Source: Panagrolaimus kolymaensis (lineage: Eukaryota > Nematoda > Chromadorea > Rhabditida > Panagrolaimidae). Taken from it: a stretch of 64,000 nt of DNA. Under the pieces are notes generated by a model. That model was given only the letters and a program-made list of their open reading frames with translations. It was not told where the DNA came from and did no database searches. This document shows positions 11,151 to 23,270 of this stretch, one piece after another. The stretch's first letter is position 1; every line of letters starts with the position of its first letter. The stretch is from the NCBI GenBank assembly GCA_028622995.1, contig JAJQJQ010000059.1, forward strand, positions 992,001 through 1,056,000, given 5' to 3'. The translations under genes and the position numbers were made by a program.

Positions 11151-13376
11151 TTTTTTAAAAACTATAAAAAAATTTAAATTTTAGAAAAATTTTGAAACAA
11201 ACAAAAACAAAAAAACACCCGCTTAAAGAAATTTTTTTTTCAGGGGATTTTCGAAACAAAAAGGAAAAAAATAAATCAAATTGTTTGAGAATTTAATTTT
11301 ATCAAGCAAAAATTACCAGAAATCACACAACAAAATTAATATTTTTAATTTTCACAAATGTTTATGAAAAAAAGAAAAAAATATTAAAATCACGCGTAAA
11401 AAACGATTCAGAAATTTCCTGAAATATTGCTTTGTTTTGTTTTTTCTTTCAAGCAAAAAGAAAGCAATAAAAAAAAGAGTAAATAAATAAAGTAATTTAA
11501 TTTTAAGTTTATGTGTATGTTTTTTTTTACTTTTTTGATCTCTCAGAAAAAAATTTTGGGTGTAAGAAAAACTAGCAATAAAATTATCAAACAAAATATT
11601 TGTTTTCTTTAGCAAATAAAAATAAATGAATGTGAAAAACGAAATAAAAACAAGGACATTAAATTTTTAATTTACGATAATTAAAATATAATATCTTTTT
11701 TGTTTGTTTTTTTTTCTATGAGCAAATAATTTCACGCGGGTATGTTTTTTCGATGTTTAAAAAAAATGTAAAAAATTTTTGTTATTTCAAAAGTCAAAAA
11801 GAACGGAAACTTCTGATAAAAAATTTTTAAATTAAAAAATAACATTTTGAACGAGATAATTAAACATTTATTAATGAAAAATAAAAAATTGCTTCAGAAA
11901 GGCCAAAAAGAGAATCATTAAAAAATCCTAATCTTTTTTCACGTTTGACAGAAGTTTATTTTCTCAATGGAAATTCATGAATATAATTAATTTTAGTCGG
12001 TTATAAAAGTTTTCGATAAGTATCTCTGATATCCCTTGCAAAAAAAAATTCGAGTAAGAAAGGGAAAAAATAAACAAGCTTTGAATCTAAAAAAAGCGTT
12101 TTACGATTTGCAAATTTAAAAGAAATTGGCAATGATAAATTTTAATATAAATAAAATATCCATCGACCCATTTTTTTACCTATATAATTATTGGAAAAAA
12201 AACCACGCTAGCCAATTGGATTTTAATAAACAAGTAAAAAAGTAAGCAAGTATTCTCCGAAAAACATAAAAAAATAATAAATGTGTAATTTTTAGCGAAA
12301 AAAAAAATACTAAATAAAACCAATAGTTTTGTGCTAAAGGTTAATGTTTTGTTAATAGCGCGCTAGAACCCAATAATTTTAATCAACAAAAAAATAAATA
12401 AAAGCAAAAAAGATATTATTTATTTTTTCGATGGCGTGACGACCGTTGTTATTATTATTTTTGTTATTACATATTTTTTGAATCAAATTTCTATTTATTT
12501 TTTGGAGTCTATAATTTTCTTTCACTTTTTAAATTACACACGCCGAAAATTATTAAATAAAATAAAAAAAAATTTTTTTAAAAACCACGTAAAATTTAAA
12601 AATACATACCTAATTTTTTTATTTTTTAAACATAAAAAAACAATTATAAATTTTTTTAAATTCAGCTACTGCGGCTGCGGACAAAAGTTTAATTTTCTAA
12701 AATGAAATTTTTTAGGAGCCTAAATTTAAGAATTTTAATTAAATAATAAATATTGGCACCACAAAAACTATTCATATTTAAATATTTAAAAAAAGATTAC
12801 AAAAAGAAATAAGAATAAAAATAATTTTACGAGTATAGTAAAAAATCAGAAACTTGCAACAACAAAAAAATTTGAGGCTCGAAAAAACAATCAAAGTTTT
12901 GAAAGAAAAAAACAAGAAAAGGATGGACCACTATCATTTTTTGTTATTGTTTGTTTATGTGTACTTTTTTTGTAACATGAAATTCAAATTTCATAGACTA
13001 GTCTCATAAATTTTAGTGCACTTAAAGAATTTTATTTTATTGGTTTGATTTTTGACGCCTAAACTTTCTTTAATTACTGTTGTTTGGCAATAAGAAAGGC
13101 CAGTTGAGAGAGAGAGAGAGAGAGACTCTGATTATTGTAATTTAGAAATTTTTTGATTTATTTCTTCTTCTTTTTTTAAATTATTCCTAACGAGAAAAAA
13201 AAGTCAAAGATTTTTCGAACAAAAAAAGATAGAAAACTTTGTGAAACTCAAAAATTAAACTTTTCATCGTTTACTCTTTTAATAATGTGCATTGGAATAG
13301 AAAAAGCAAGCGAGCAATAAATCATAAACAACTACGCTACAATTTGGCTATGAAAATAAAAAACTGTAATTGTAAA
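11151..13376. other. AT-rich gene-poor region upstream of the chemoreceptor
   Basis: Dominated by A and T homopolymer runs. The open frames here are Lys/Phe/Asn-rich and begin and end in homopolymers, so I do not treat them as genes. A short GA dinucleotide repeat is listed separately. Confidence 0.55.
13106..13124. repeat. (GA)n microsatellite
   Basis: Uninterrupted GA repeat, about nine units. Confidence 0.9.
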
Positions 13377-14668
13377 ATAATATACAGTGTTGTCACGCCG
13401 CCGCCGCCGGCGGCGAGGCGTCGCTGATATCTGCGCCGCCGCCGCCGGCGGCGGCGGCGGCGGCGGCGGCGAAGATTTTGGGATGGCGGCGGCGCCGCCT
13501 CTGTCGCGATCAGGGATGAGCGGAAGTAACTATTCCTTAAACGGAAGGAAGCGGAAACGGAACTGAGGCAGTTCCGTAAAAGCGGAAACGGAAGCGGAAA
13601 TATAAATTATTTTCTACGGAAGCGGAAACGGAAACGGAAGTGAAAAAAGGGAGGAATTCCGCGGAAACGGAAACGGAAGCGGAAATTTTTTAATTTTTTA
13701 AAATTTGCTTTCTAAAATTTTTCTTTTGAAATTGACTTCTTAATGCTAAGAGTTTAATATATTGTTTTCTCTTTAAAAAAATTTAACTTTTAGTTAAAAT
13801 GAATAGGCTAAAAGCTTTTAATAAAAAATTCACAAATGTTTTTAAACTTTTTGATATCATGTTATTGTAATTAGTATAGTTTTATGCTCACTCCTATTTG
13901 CAATGTATCATAGAAACGAAAAATATACATGTGGTTGCTCTTTGAATGCTTATGAGATATTGGTTAATTATTTCTGATTAATTTGAATGAAAGAGATTTT
14001 CGAAGTTTTTTGACTTCAAAGAATAATAATTGATAACAATTAACACTCAAACAAGCATGTTTGCGGCTTTTTTAGCAACATTTAAACCGTGTAAGTATAA
14101 AAATTAGGTATAAAAAAGTTGGTAAATAAAAAAATTCACACCAAAAGATGAAGTTTTCTATAATTTTTCTGTGAAAAAATAAAGCACTTCCGTTTAAAAT
14201 TTCCGCTATTTTTACAGCGGAAGCGGAAACGGAAACGGAAATTTAAATATTTTTTTACGGAAGCGGAAACGGAAACGGAAGCAAAAAAACTACGGAATTC
14301 CGCGGAAACGGAAACGGAAGCGGAATTCCGCTCATCCCTGGTCGCGATACAAAAAAATTAAGTTTGAGAAATTACCAAAGGGATAACCAAGGCAAATTTT
14401 TTTCCAGAATTTCCTAAATTCAAAGTAATTTCTTCTTTGCTATTTTTTTTTCTCGATATTTGAGCAATCCAAAGAGTTATGAGAACAAAGCAAGAATGTT
14501 CTAATTTTGTTCGAAAAATTTTTAAAATCCAAAGAGTCCTCCCTTTGGTAAATTTTGTACTACCAACTATCGCCGCCGGCAGCGCCGCCAACGCCGCCGC
14601 CGCCGCCGCCGGCGGCGGCGGCGGCGGCGGCGGCGATGAAATGAAAATATGACAACACTGATAATATA
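13377..14668. mobile_element. hAT-like non-autonomous element with GC-rich (CGG)n arms, interrupted by a second element
   Basis: The element occupies 13385-14660. It begins CAGTGTTGTCA and ends with the exact reverse complement TGACAACACTG. The octamer ATAATATA is duplicated at 13377-13384 and 14661-14668. Just inside each end lie long self-complementary GCC/GGC trinucleotide arrays (about 13395-13500 and 14570-14634), striking in a genome made mostly of A and T. Removing the nested element and one copy of its duplication leaves about 438 bp. The only frame of note (minus, 14591-14358, 77 codons) shows no transposase motif, so the element is non-autonomous. Placement in hAT rests on the 8-bp duplication and CA(G)..(C)TG ends. 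Confidence 0.85.
13503..14348. mobile_element. Second hAT-like element nested inside the first
   Basis: Occupies 13511-14340 (830 bp), beginning CAGGGATGAGCGGA and ending with its exact reverse complement. The octamer GTCGCGAT is present at 13503-13510 and 14341-14348. Arrays of the hexamers GGAAAC and GGAAGC lie inside each end in inverted orientation (about 13520-13685 and 14215-14325). The core is ordinary AT-rich DNA with no convincing ORF. It lies wholly within the (CGG)-armed element, so it inserted later. Confidence 0.88.
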
Positions 14669-15722
14669 TGACAAAAAACGGAGAAGAAGAAAAACCATAG
14701 AATATAAAAATATGAATGATTTATGAGTTTTTTTTATTGCCAAAAATTCAAACCTATGTTTTTACATACGTTTAAAAGGTGTAAATTAAAAATTTTGTAG
14801 TTAAAATTTTTTTTATTAGAACCAAATTTCTAAAACCCCGTCATTTCTTAGAGATCTTTGCTTTATTTATTTTTGCAAAGTCAAAGAAAGAAAAAAAATG
14901 TGATTAAAAAATAATGAAATTTATTTTATTTTAATGCAAAGTTAAATTTAATTAAGGACATAAGAAAATGAAAAAAAGAAAAAAGGACCAAAAAGTTTTT
15001 TGTTTGTAGTTTCAAATTTAAAAAAAAATACAAAAACCCTTTATACAAATTTACGCTAAATTTCGAATGAAATAAATCAAAAACAATAAAAATTTTGAAC
15101 CTTGAAGATAACAAAAAAAAATCAATATCCTCTTTTTTGTTTAACTTTTTTTTCAAGAATTTTTTAATCTAATAATTCCAAAATGGAAAAAATAAATGTC
15201 TCAAAAACCAAAAGGCCGTTAAAAAAAGGTTAATGGAGCTTTTAAAGATTTTTTTAAAGGAAATATAATAATAATAAAAAAATGTCTGTGAAACTATAAA
15301 AGATTGTAATCCGACTTATTAAAGTTGCAAAATTTTTAAATTTCTCGCTGAGACGTCCTGTAAAAAAATTTTTCTCCCTTTTTATAGATTTGATTTGCCC
15401 TTTTTTAAAGGAAGGAAATTTAAATTTTATTAATTTTTTGCATCTTTATTTTACTATTTTCCCTGAACACATAGTTTTTTTTTCTTTAGCATATAAATTT
15501 TCTTATTTTTATTGCCTTTTTTCTCTAAATATTTATTACCAAGGAGATATGGTTGCATAAAAAAAAAAGAAATAAGAAAAAATTATTTATTATTTACAAA
15601 CCCTTACTCTTTCTTACATTTAATAATATTACACAATAAAAAAGAAATACAAAACTGATACACACAGAAAGAAAAAAAAGTTATTACAGTAAAATAAATT
15701 ATGACGGTTGGTGGGTGTGGCA
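14669..15722. other. AT-rich spacer
   Basis: No supported gene. Contains the downstream region of the minus-strand warthog-like gene. Short Phe/Lys frames are products of homopolymers. Confidence 0.55.
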
Positions 15723-18070
15723 TTACAAATTTAAAAGTGTTTTAGCAACATTGTAAAGCATTCGTCGACCAGCTGGTGGAATCTAAAACAAACAAAAAAT
15801 GATAAAAAGATTTTTTGGTAGGATTTTGAAAATCCAAATTTCTAATTTTTCTAACTTTTATTTTTGATTTTCCTTTTGTTAGTTTTTTAGTGGAAAAATT
15901 ACCCAAAAAAACTTATGAAAATAACAAATGCAAACTTTTTTCATTCTCCTCTTCGCAAATTTTTTTGTCCTCTAATTTTCAGTTTTATCTTTTTTAGTTT
16001 TAACTTTTTTCAAATTTTTTGTTTAAACTCACTGCATTTTCAACTTGTTCCACGGTTGGAACAGGTAATGGCTGAGGACGAGGTGGAGCGGTTTTAATTG
16101 GAATAAGTGGCTGCGTTTGTAAAGGTGAAGAAGCTTGAGCGGTTTGAACTCCATAAGTTGCTGAAGGATTTTGACTATATGAATAAAAAGCATTCAACGG
16201 CCAATAAGGATTATATGATTGATTTGGTTGTGGAATATTTTGTTGAATGGGCGAAGGTTGAGCGCCAGAAGACATAGTTGGATTTTGTGCAAAATTTTGG
16301 GTTCCAACAACTGCTGGAGCTATAGTGGCTGTTGGGGTTGCATAAGCTTGGCGGAAAAGTCCAAAAGGATCAAATAAACTTGGTTGGAAATATTGAGTTT
16401 GTTGGGTTTGTTGAATTTGTGGTTGCTGTTGAGGTCCAAAAACAGGGCTTTGTTGTTGTTGTTGTTGATAGGCAACAGCGCCAGCGGCATTTTGATTTTG
16501 TTGAGCTTGTGGTATTGCAATCGCTTGCTTTCCATCTTCTTCACTTGGATATGGTTTTGCGCATGGAATTAATTGGCCATTATTTAATCGACGATATCCT
16601 GTTGGAATTTCAACTCCGCCAGCTCCTGCTCCCGATGCGCTATTTTGTGGTTCAGCGGTTGCAAGTTGAAGGGTTTGAAATTGCTGTTGGCTTTGTTGTT
16701 GAGGTTGAGGATATTCTTGTGCAACATGTGATTGTTGTTGCCTTTGAACTTCATCAGCTGGAATATTATTTGGTATATCAAATTTCATTCCATCAAAAGT
16801 TGGTTGTTGTTGTTGAGATTGAGATTGAAGGGGTTGTTGTTGTTGATGGGAAGATTGGAAAGTTTGAGCACCAAATTGTATTGCAGCTTTTTGCTCTTTT
16901 TCTACATTTTTTATTAATTCTTCCATTGTTCCACTTTCTACTAAAAATATAAAAGAAATTATGTTGGAAGATTTCTTTAAGTTTTAAATATAAAATAATT
17001 AATTCAGCTCGTTGCGAGTTAATCTCTTCCATTTTGTAGGAATTTTTTGGATTATTTTTTTAATTTTAGCCGAAGAAGTTCTCGATGATTATCAAAATGA
17101 ATAAATTTTAAAATTTTTATTTAAATTAGCTAACCTCCAGTTTCAGTTGTAGCTGGTTCTGGAAGGCATGGGAATCGTCTCATAGTGACGCTATAAATCA
17201 CTCTAAAACAATTTCTCTCTTTAACTCCGTTTATAAAAGTTACAAAAATTATTATAGCTTACTCTCCATTTTTATTAAATTTTCTTTGAATATTACTAAT
17301 ATATTCAAAAGCATAATCTCGCCCATCATCACCCTTTATTTCTCCTCCATCCACAGCTTGACCAATTTTTATTTCAGCTTTTCCACTATCAGATGATTCA
17401 GAAAGTTTTGAATATGTGCAACACATAACTCGGAAACTAAAATAAATTTTTTTTATAAAGATTTGGAAAATTTGAAATTTATTAATGGAAGTTAAACTTA
17501 CGAAGAGTCGGTTGAAACTTGAGCCAAAGGAGCTATGCCACCAACCCATTGATTAGGTCCAACACATTCTTCCCAATTATATCCTCGATCACAAACCTAA
17601 AAAATAATTCTTTATTTATTTATCTCCAAGAAAATTCAGCGCTAAAATTAAATGTTTGTTTCTTCGCTACGAGAATGAAAGAAAAAAATTTCTAGCTAAA
17701 TTTTTTTAATTCTTAATTTCCTTACAGAAAATTGAGGTCTAAACCATGTAGCATTTTGAATAATAGGTCCTGGAATATTTGATTTCCTTAAAAATCCATC
17801 AGATTTTCCATCAATTTTATAAAATTGTGCTGAATCGGCTGCTCGTTTGCCATTGGCATCCCAACCAAAACATGAAGGTCGAGCACAACCTAAAAAAATA
17901 TATTTTATTTTAAATTAATTGTTTGGCATCGATGCATTTTTTAGCTCACCCAAAATTGGTTGACCATTGGATAAAACTTCAAAACTATATGGAATTCCTG
18001 ATTGTCCACAATAGGATGCAAGCGTTAATGAACCCAAAGAATAAAGGATTAGGAGACTAAAGGATCTCAT
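15723..18070 (-). CDS. Warthog-like (hedgehog-related) secreted protein with Gln-rich tail
   Basis: Exons 18070-17950, 17889-17726, 17596-17502, 17436-17263, 17202-17135, 16940-16033 and 15782-15723 give 529 residues. Residues 1-19 form a signal peptide. The Cys-rich domain (about 20-225) begins YCGQSGIPYSFEVL and includes GQPILGCARPSCFGWD, QWVGGIAPL, FRVMCCTY and DYAFEYISNI, the pattern I associate with the Wart domain of nematode hedgehog-related proteins. These are secreted from epidermal and other cells and act in moulting, trafficking and cell-contact functions. There is no C-terminal Hog autoprocessing domain; instead there is a roughly 300-residue Gln/Pro/Ala-rich tail, then a short IPPAGRRMLYNVAKTLLNL end. 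An acceptor TTTTTCAG at about 18101, 30 bases upstream of ATG, suggests trans-splicing. The exact subfamily is unsure. Confidence 0.72.
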
Positions 18071-19689
18071 AGTGAGCGAGGGATATTAGATATTAACACC
18101 TGAAAAATTAAAAAGCTTAAATAAATTATTTTGAGAAGCATAAATGCAACAAAAAAATATAACAAACGGGGAAGCAGAATTATAAATCCAAAAGAAAAAA
18201 ATGAGACTTATGAAATTTAAAAAATGAATAAATTAGCAAAAAAATAGTAAAAATAAATTTTTAGAACTTCTTGGCTAACTTCGTTGATTGATAAAGCAAT
18301 TATAATTTAAGCTCGTCGTTCTTCCTTCTATAATTTAAAAAGTGTCTAAAAATTAAGAAAAACTAAACAACCATACTTAGAAATCAAAAAATTTATATTT
18401 AAATGCCGCATTTTTTTTATTTCAAGCAAATTTAAACCCTTAGCTTTTACCCTAACTTTATTAAAGTGTCGGATGAAAATGAAGTTATTATTTAAATTAA
18501 AAATTTATAAAAAAAATTCATTTTTCTTTCTTTTCATCTCTTTTTTTTCTTGACGAATGAAAGTGAAAACAATCAAGTAAGAATCTCCCAAAAAAATCTT
18601 TAAAATATTTAGATCTTCCAGAAAAAAAAATTTGCAACCAAAAAAAGAGAAAGTTGACTATCGTCTGAAATTATAATTTTCTAAGAAAAAAGTTACGAAG
18701 AAAAAAAGTGAATTAATCCTTTTTCAATTCCAACATCAAAAAAAGGGAAAAGTAAAAATGAAAAGTGAATTCATTCTCATTCATTTCAATCACTCTCATT
18801 TTTTTTTTTTGCTGGGAAAGAAAGTTAAAAAAAAGTATTCATCGTGTATTTTCTTTAAAAACAAGGATATCTCCCTTTTTTTCAAAATCCAAAATCCAAT
18901 ATTAAATCAACTAACTTCACTGCGAGGAGAGGTGACTGCTCGAAATCAGGATAAAAAATACTAATGAAGATAGATGAATGAGATGACCTAATTTTTATCT
19001 TGATTTTATTTTTCTTCAGTAATCTTACGGAAGATGCATCCATCCATCCATCGTTTTCACTATCTTTCAATTGTTTCATTTTTTTTTTCTTTTAAAAGGA
19101 AAATCCAAAAATTAAAAGGAAAAATTTATAAAGGATTGCGTCTTTTTTTTCTTCTCTTCTTCTCTTTTCCCTTTGAGGGGATATCTTTTTGGCGGCGGGA
19201 GAGAAAAAGACGTGGGTTGCTGTGGGTTGGTTGTGACATTAATGAGATGGTCTAAATTTTAAATATCTAAATAGCGTAAAATAAAATATAAAAGTTAATT
19301 TATTTCTTGTAGTAACACAAATTTTTTGAAAAGGGAAAATAGAAAATAAATAAACGGAAAATGATTGAAAAGCAACAAAAAAAGTGCAGTTAAAGTAACT
19401 ATCAACATCCAAAAACTTATTTATTAACTTACAAAAAAAGCATCTTTGATTCCACAAAAAAATGTAAAAAACCAATAATTACAAATCCTAAAAAAAAGTA
19501 AATACAATAGCGAACCATGCATGCAAATGGCAAAGTTCCATCAAAATTCATGCAAATTTTTAACAACCACTTTTTTTGCCTTCTTCAAAAAAAATGAAAG
19601 CTTTTTTTTTCATTGCTTCATTTTTTTGTAACAACAAAAATTTCAAACTCTGCAAAAAACTTTATCGTCGTCATCGTCGTTGGTTCATC
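18071..19689. other. Divergent intergenic region
   Basis: Promoter-side DNA of both the warthog-like gene and the first tandem glycoprotein gene. AT-rich with T runs; small ATCC repeat at about 19038-19051. No supported gene. Confidence 0.55.
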
Positions 19690-22600
19690 ATGGAATTTTC
19701 TTGGAATCGAATAAATTTCATTATTTTGTTTTTCATCATCCAAATCTTTCATGTTTGCTTTGTTGATGCTCGTTATCCATTTATTGCTGCTCAAGTAAGT
19801 TTTTTTTAGTTTTATGTAGCTTCTTTTTGGGATTTCGGGATTTCGGTTAGCCAGATAAGTGTTGGGAAGTTAAAGCAACTTTTTTCTTCTTCTCTCAATG
19901 TTTGTTGTTGTACACTTTTGCTGATTGAGTTTTCTCTAACGGCATCGAAGCTTCATAGACTTCAAAGCTATAGCTTTAAACTTTTTACATATTTTCTTTC
20001 GTTTTCAGGTTCTCAACTATACATTTATGGAAGATAAAAATAATAACCTTACCAAAATTGCCATAGACTCCTGTGCTTCTTTAACGTGGATACCTCTTGG
20101 AAAGAATGATGGAAATGATTGTAAAACTTTGAAGAGGGACTTTCTTTCCGATGTGGTTCAAGAAGATGTAAGTTAAACTACTTTCTTTGTTATGGTTTAA
20201 TAATAGCTTTGTTTTTAGGAAGTAAACTTATTGGAATATTGCAAAAGTCTTCCTTTTCCATCATATAGTAACTTCACGTTTAATGGAACTGTGTTTGATA
20301 TGGTAAGTTTTTTATTGGTTAACCTTAACTATAGTTTCCGTGCATACAAACTTTTCATTATCCTTACTTTCATTTTTTTAGCGCACACTTCATGATAAAG
20401 TTGCTTCATGTGGAAAGGGAACAATATGTGAAGATATCAAAGATGAAATAGTTATCGAAGAAACATGGAAGAAACTAAAATCTCCTCGTGATCCTGGAAC
20501 TGTTCATTCAGCATACAAATCTGAGGATAATGCATTGAACTCAACAAAACCTTTTTCATCTCGAATGGATATTCAACATTATATTTTTCAAAATGTGAGA
20601 AATAATAAAGCAAAGGTGTGGTCATCAGATAAAGATAAAGAATGTGTTGATCGATATGGTCGAAAATATCCTCTTCCTGATGAACTTGGTGGTTGTGTAA
20701 TGTTTCAACATAAAAATCCTTTAACAAACAAAACTGAATTCTTCATGCCTATGGAAAAACGGGATTTGGTTGAACGATTGTCTATGTATCCTGCTGAACA
20801 TTATATACGAAATGATAGTGCTATCTTGAGCAGACTTTTACCTGGGAAAATGGTAAGTACATTTTGTTTGAAGAGCTTCTTTTATATCTTAAATAATATT
20901 TTTTTATAGGCTGATAATGAAGATCATAACTGTCTCACACTTTTTATTGAAGATGGATTACAAATGTTCGTTCATTGCGTTTATTCACGATCAGATTCTT
21001 GGATGTTTAAAGCCACCGATTATGAAGCATATTTTTGTCCAAAAGAAGGTGAAATCAATCATACATATCCTCAAGGTGATTCGTCTTATATGTACGTGGA
21101 TGCTGCGAATATTGTAAATGAAACAAGAAAAATCGATTCGTCAAATTTTGGATTTTCTAAAGTAAGTTTTCTTCTTTAACATATTTACTTATTATTGAGA
21201 GTTTATGATCTTAAAATTCCATCTTTTAGAATTGTTACATCTCGACAAAGTTTTCTCCTAAATCGGTTTCTAATGGCATTGAAGTTTCTTTGGAACTAAA
21301 AGCAATTGGATCTGAAACAAATTGTTTGAACTTTACTTTAAATGCAAATGCAAGCAGTGACGAGTATGCCAAAACTATTAAAGAATCGATGATGGAATAT
21401 TGTCCTTGGGATGATCAAAATTCCGCTACGGTAAACTTTAACTATACTGCGGCCTTTTCATTGTTTAATATTTTTAGGTATGTTTTCAAGTTGAATCAAA
21501 GAACCTTTTTGTTCAGTATGCTCAAATTCTTGATACAGTAAAAACTCCAATCTTATTTGACAATTGCTTCTTCCAAAATCCAACAACATCAAATAAATGC
21601 TATTATGAAGTTGACACGAAAAATGTACCGAAAATCCTTAGATTTCCTCCTCGTTTCATACCAAAGCTTGAAAAGAATGAACGTATTTCAACTGATGATG
21701 CATGGTCAACTACCAAAGAAAAAGAACAACATTGTGGATATGTATATTTAACCAATGAAGATAAACAACAATGCTATGCTAAACTTCTAGCAATGGATGA
21801 ATTTCCAACTAAAGATGGTACTCTTGATTATCTTCGAGATGAATACAAAGATTACAATAAAAGTGGTAAAGCATTGATTTGCAATTGTGATAGTTCTCCA
21901 GAATGTGATATCCGTGGTATAGTCAATAAAGCATTGTTGAATGATCATAGACATGTATGTTTTTAAAGTTGTTTATCGTTTTTATTTCTACTTTTCATTT
22001 CACATTTTGTATACATTTTTAGGACCTCATGTGTAACAGTGGTAACACCATCGACGATCACTCAGTTATAAATGGTACCGTTCAACAAGTTCATTCTGAT
22101 TTCTTTTGTCTTGTGAAGTTAACTCAAGTACCTGAAGGTCAGAAAATGATTAAGAAATATGAATTTAAAGCTTATGATCTTCCTAATGAAACTGATCCAA
22201 ATGATTGTCTAACTTCATCTCAATTTGCTAAATCATTCAATGCGGCTTCAAGCAAAGGTGTTGATTTAGCCAAAACTTGTTGGAAAGATACTGAAATTGC
22301 TAATGTGTAAGTTGTCTAATCTTTTAAAACACCTATTTTATCTTTAACTTTTAGCTTTCATTGTTGCTGTCGAACTTCAAAAGAACCATGTAATACTCCA
22401 CAAATAGTCGATCATTTTTCATATCTTTTAAGTGATGATGCAAGGAAAGCGCAGCAACGTATTAACTTTGGTTGTTATTTTGGATCTCATGTTACGAAAA
22501 ATGACAATACAACTTGTGCTAAATCTGAAGTTCGTCATAATGTTTTGATGCGATGTTATGGAGTCTTCAAGTTTACAAATGCCATGCCAGAAGTTGTTAA

Positions 22601-22892
22601 AGAAAGTAAGTTCGATGGCTAATTTTTTGTTTTCATTACAAAGTGTTTATTGTTTTTAGGTTGTTATTGGCCTCATCCACAATATCATGATGAATATTCA
22701 ATATTTTGTTCTAAAACATTTATGGATGATATGGATTTTGCTGAAAACAATTGCTTTAATACATTCATCAATGATTACACACATTTGGAAGAGACGAAAG
22801 AATTTGATCGAACTTTGATTCTTTGTTGCAATGCTGGTTATTATCCTGAAGCTAGAGAAAAAATGTTAACTCATAAAGTTAAAATTTTATAA
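19690..22892 (+). CDS. Large secreted Cys-rich glycoprotein, tandem copy 1
   Basis: Exons 19690-19794, 20009-20167, 20219-20302, 20382-20852, 20910-21161, 21230-21430, 21478-21954, 22023-22306, 22355-22605 and 22660-22892 give 838 residues. A signal peptide spans residues 1-27. More than ten N-glycosylation sequons are present (for example NYT, NLT, NFT, NGT). The cysteines are numerous and grouped; the segments ending ICNCDSSPECD, HCCCRTSKEPCN and LILCCN recall the closing C-x-C..CN of three-finger or nematode ET-type modules, but this is only an impression. No TM or GPI tail, so it is probably secreted. I do not recognise the family. The start is chosen at the ATG giving a clean signal peptide, shared with copy 2; an upstream in-frame ATG would bury it behind a basic stretch. 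Confidence 0.8.
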
Positions 22893-22920
22893 TTACTTAA
22901 TATATATGTATAGTTTGTTT

Positions 22921-22926
22921 AATAAA
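22921..22926 (+). terminator. Poly(A) signal, tandem copy 1
   Basis: AATAAA 29 bases after the stop codon. Confidence 0.7.
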
Positions 22927-23170
22927 TATTTTATAATCTTAATTGGATGTTTTTAACTTTGAAAAATGGTGATCACAGAAACACACTTGCCAATGTTTAA
23001 ATAAAGTGGATTTATTTGTTGTAAAGAATCATGTTTTTGAAACTCCCAAAAAGCCACCTTTTCGCTGCTTTGTTTTTATTTTTGTAAAGCTTGCATTGCT
23101 TTCTTTTGAATTGTTGCTTTTAAATGAAAAACATGGTTATTAATCCCAAAAAGTTAAGTTGCAAAAATAT

Positions 23171-23178
23171 TATATAAA
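23171..23178 (+). promoter_or_regulatory. TATA box of the small Gly/Asn-rich gene, unit 1
   Basis: TATATAAA about 100 bases before the ATG at 23271, in an otherwise mixed-composition stretch. The matching block is missing in unit 2. Confidence 0.5.
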
Positions 23179-23270
23179 CCCGACTTTGAGATTCCACGAA
23201 CATTGCTTTCTTCAAGCAAGCTTCATACATACATATTTTCTTCAGTCTTTTCTTCTTCTGCCTCAACAAA

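Noticed and set aside
14358..14591. 77-codon minus-strand frame within the (CGG)-armed element
   Set aside because: No transposase motif (no BED finger, no catalytic DDE or hAT dimerisation text) and it ends in the GC array; most likely chance.
16332..16952. Plus-strand Val/Leu-rich frame of 206 codons
   Set aside because: Antisense of the Gln-rich tail of the warthog-like gene (CAA/CAG read as TTG/GTT).
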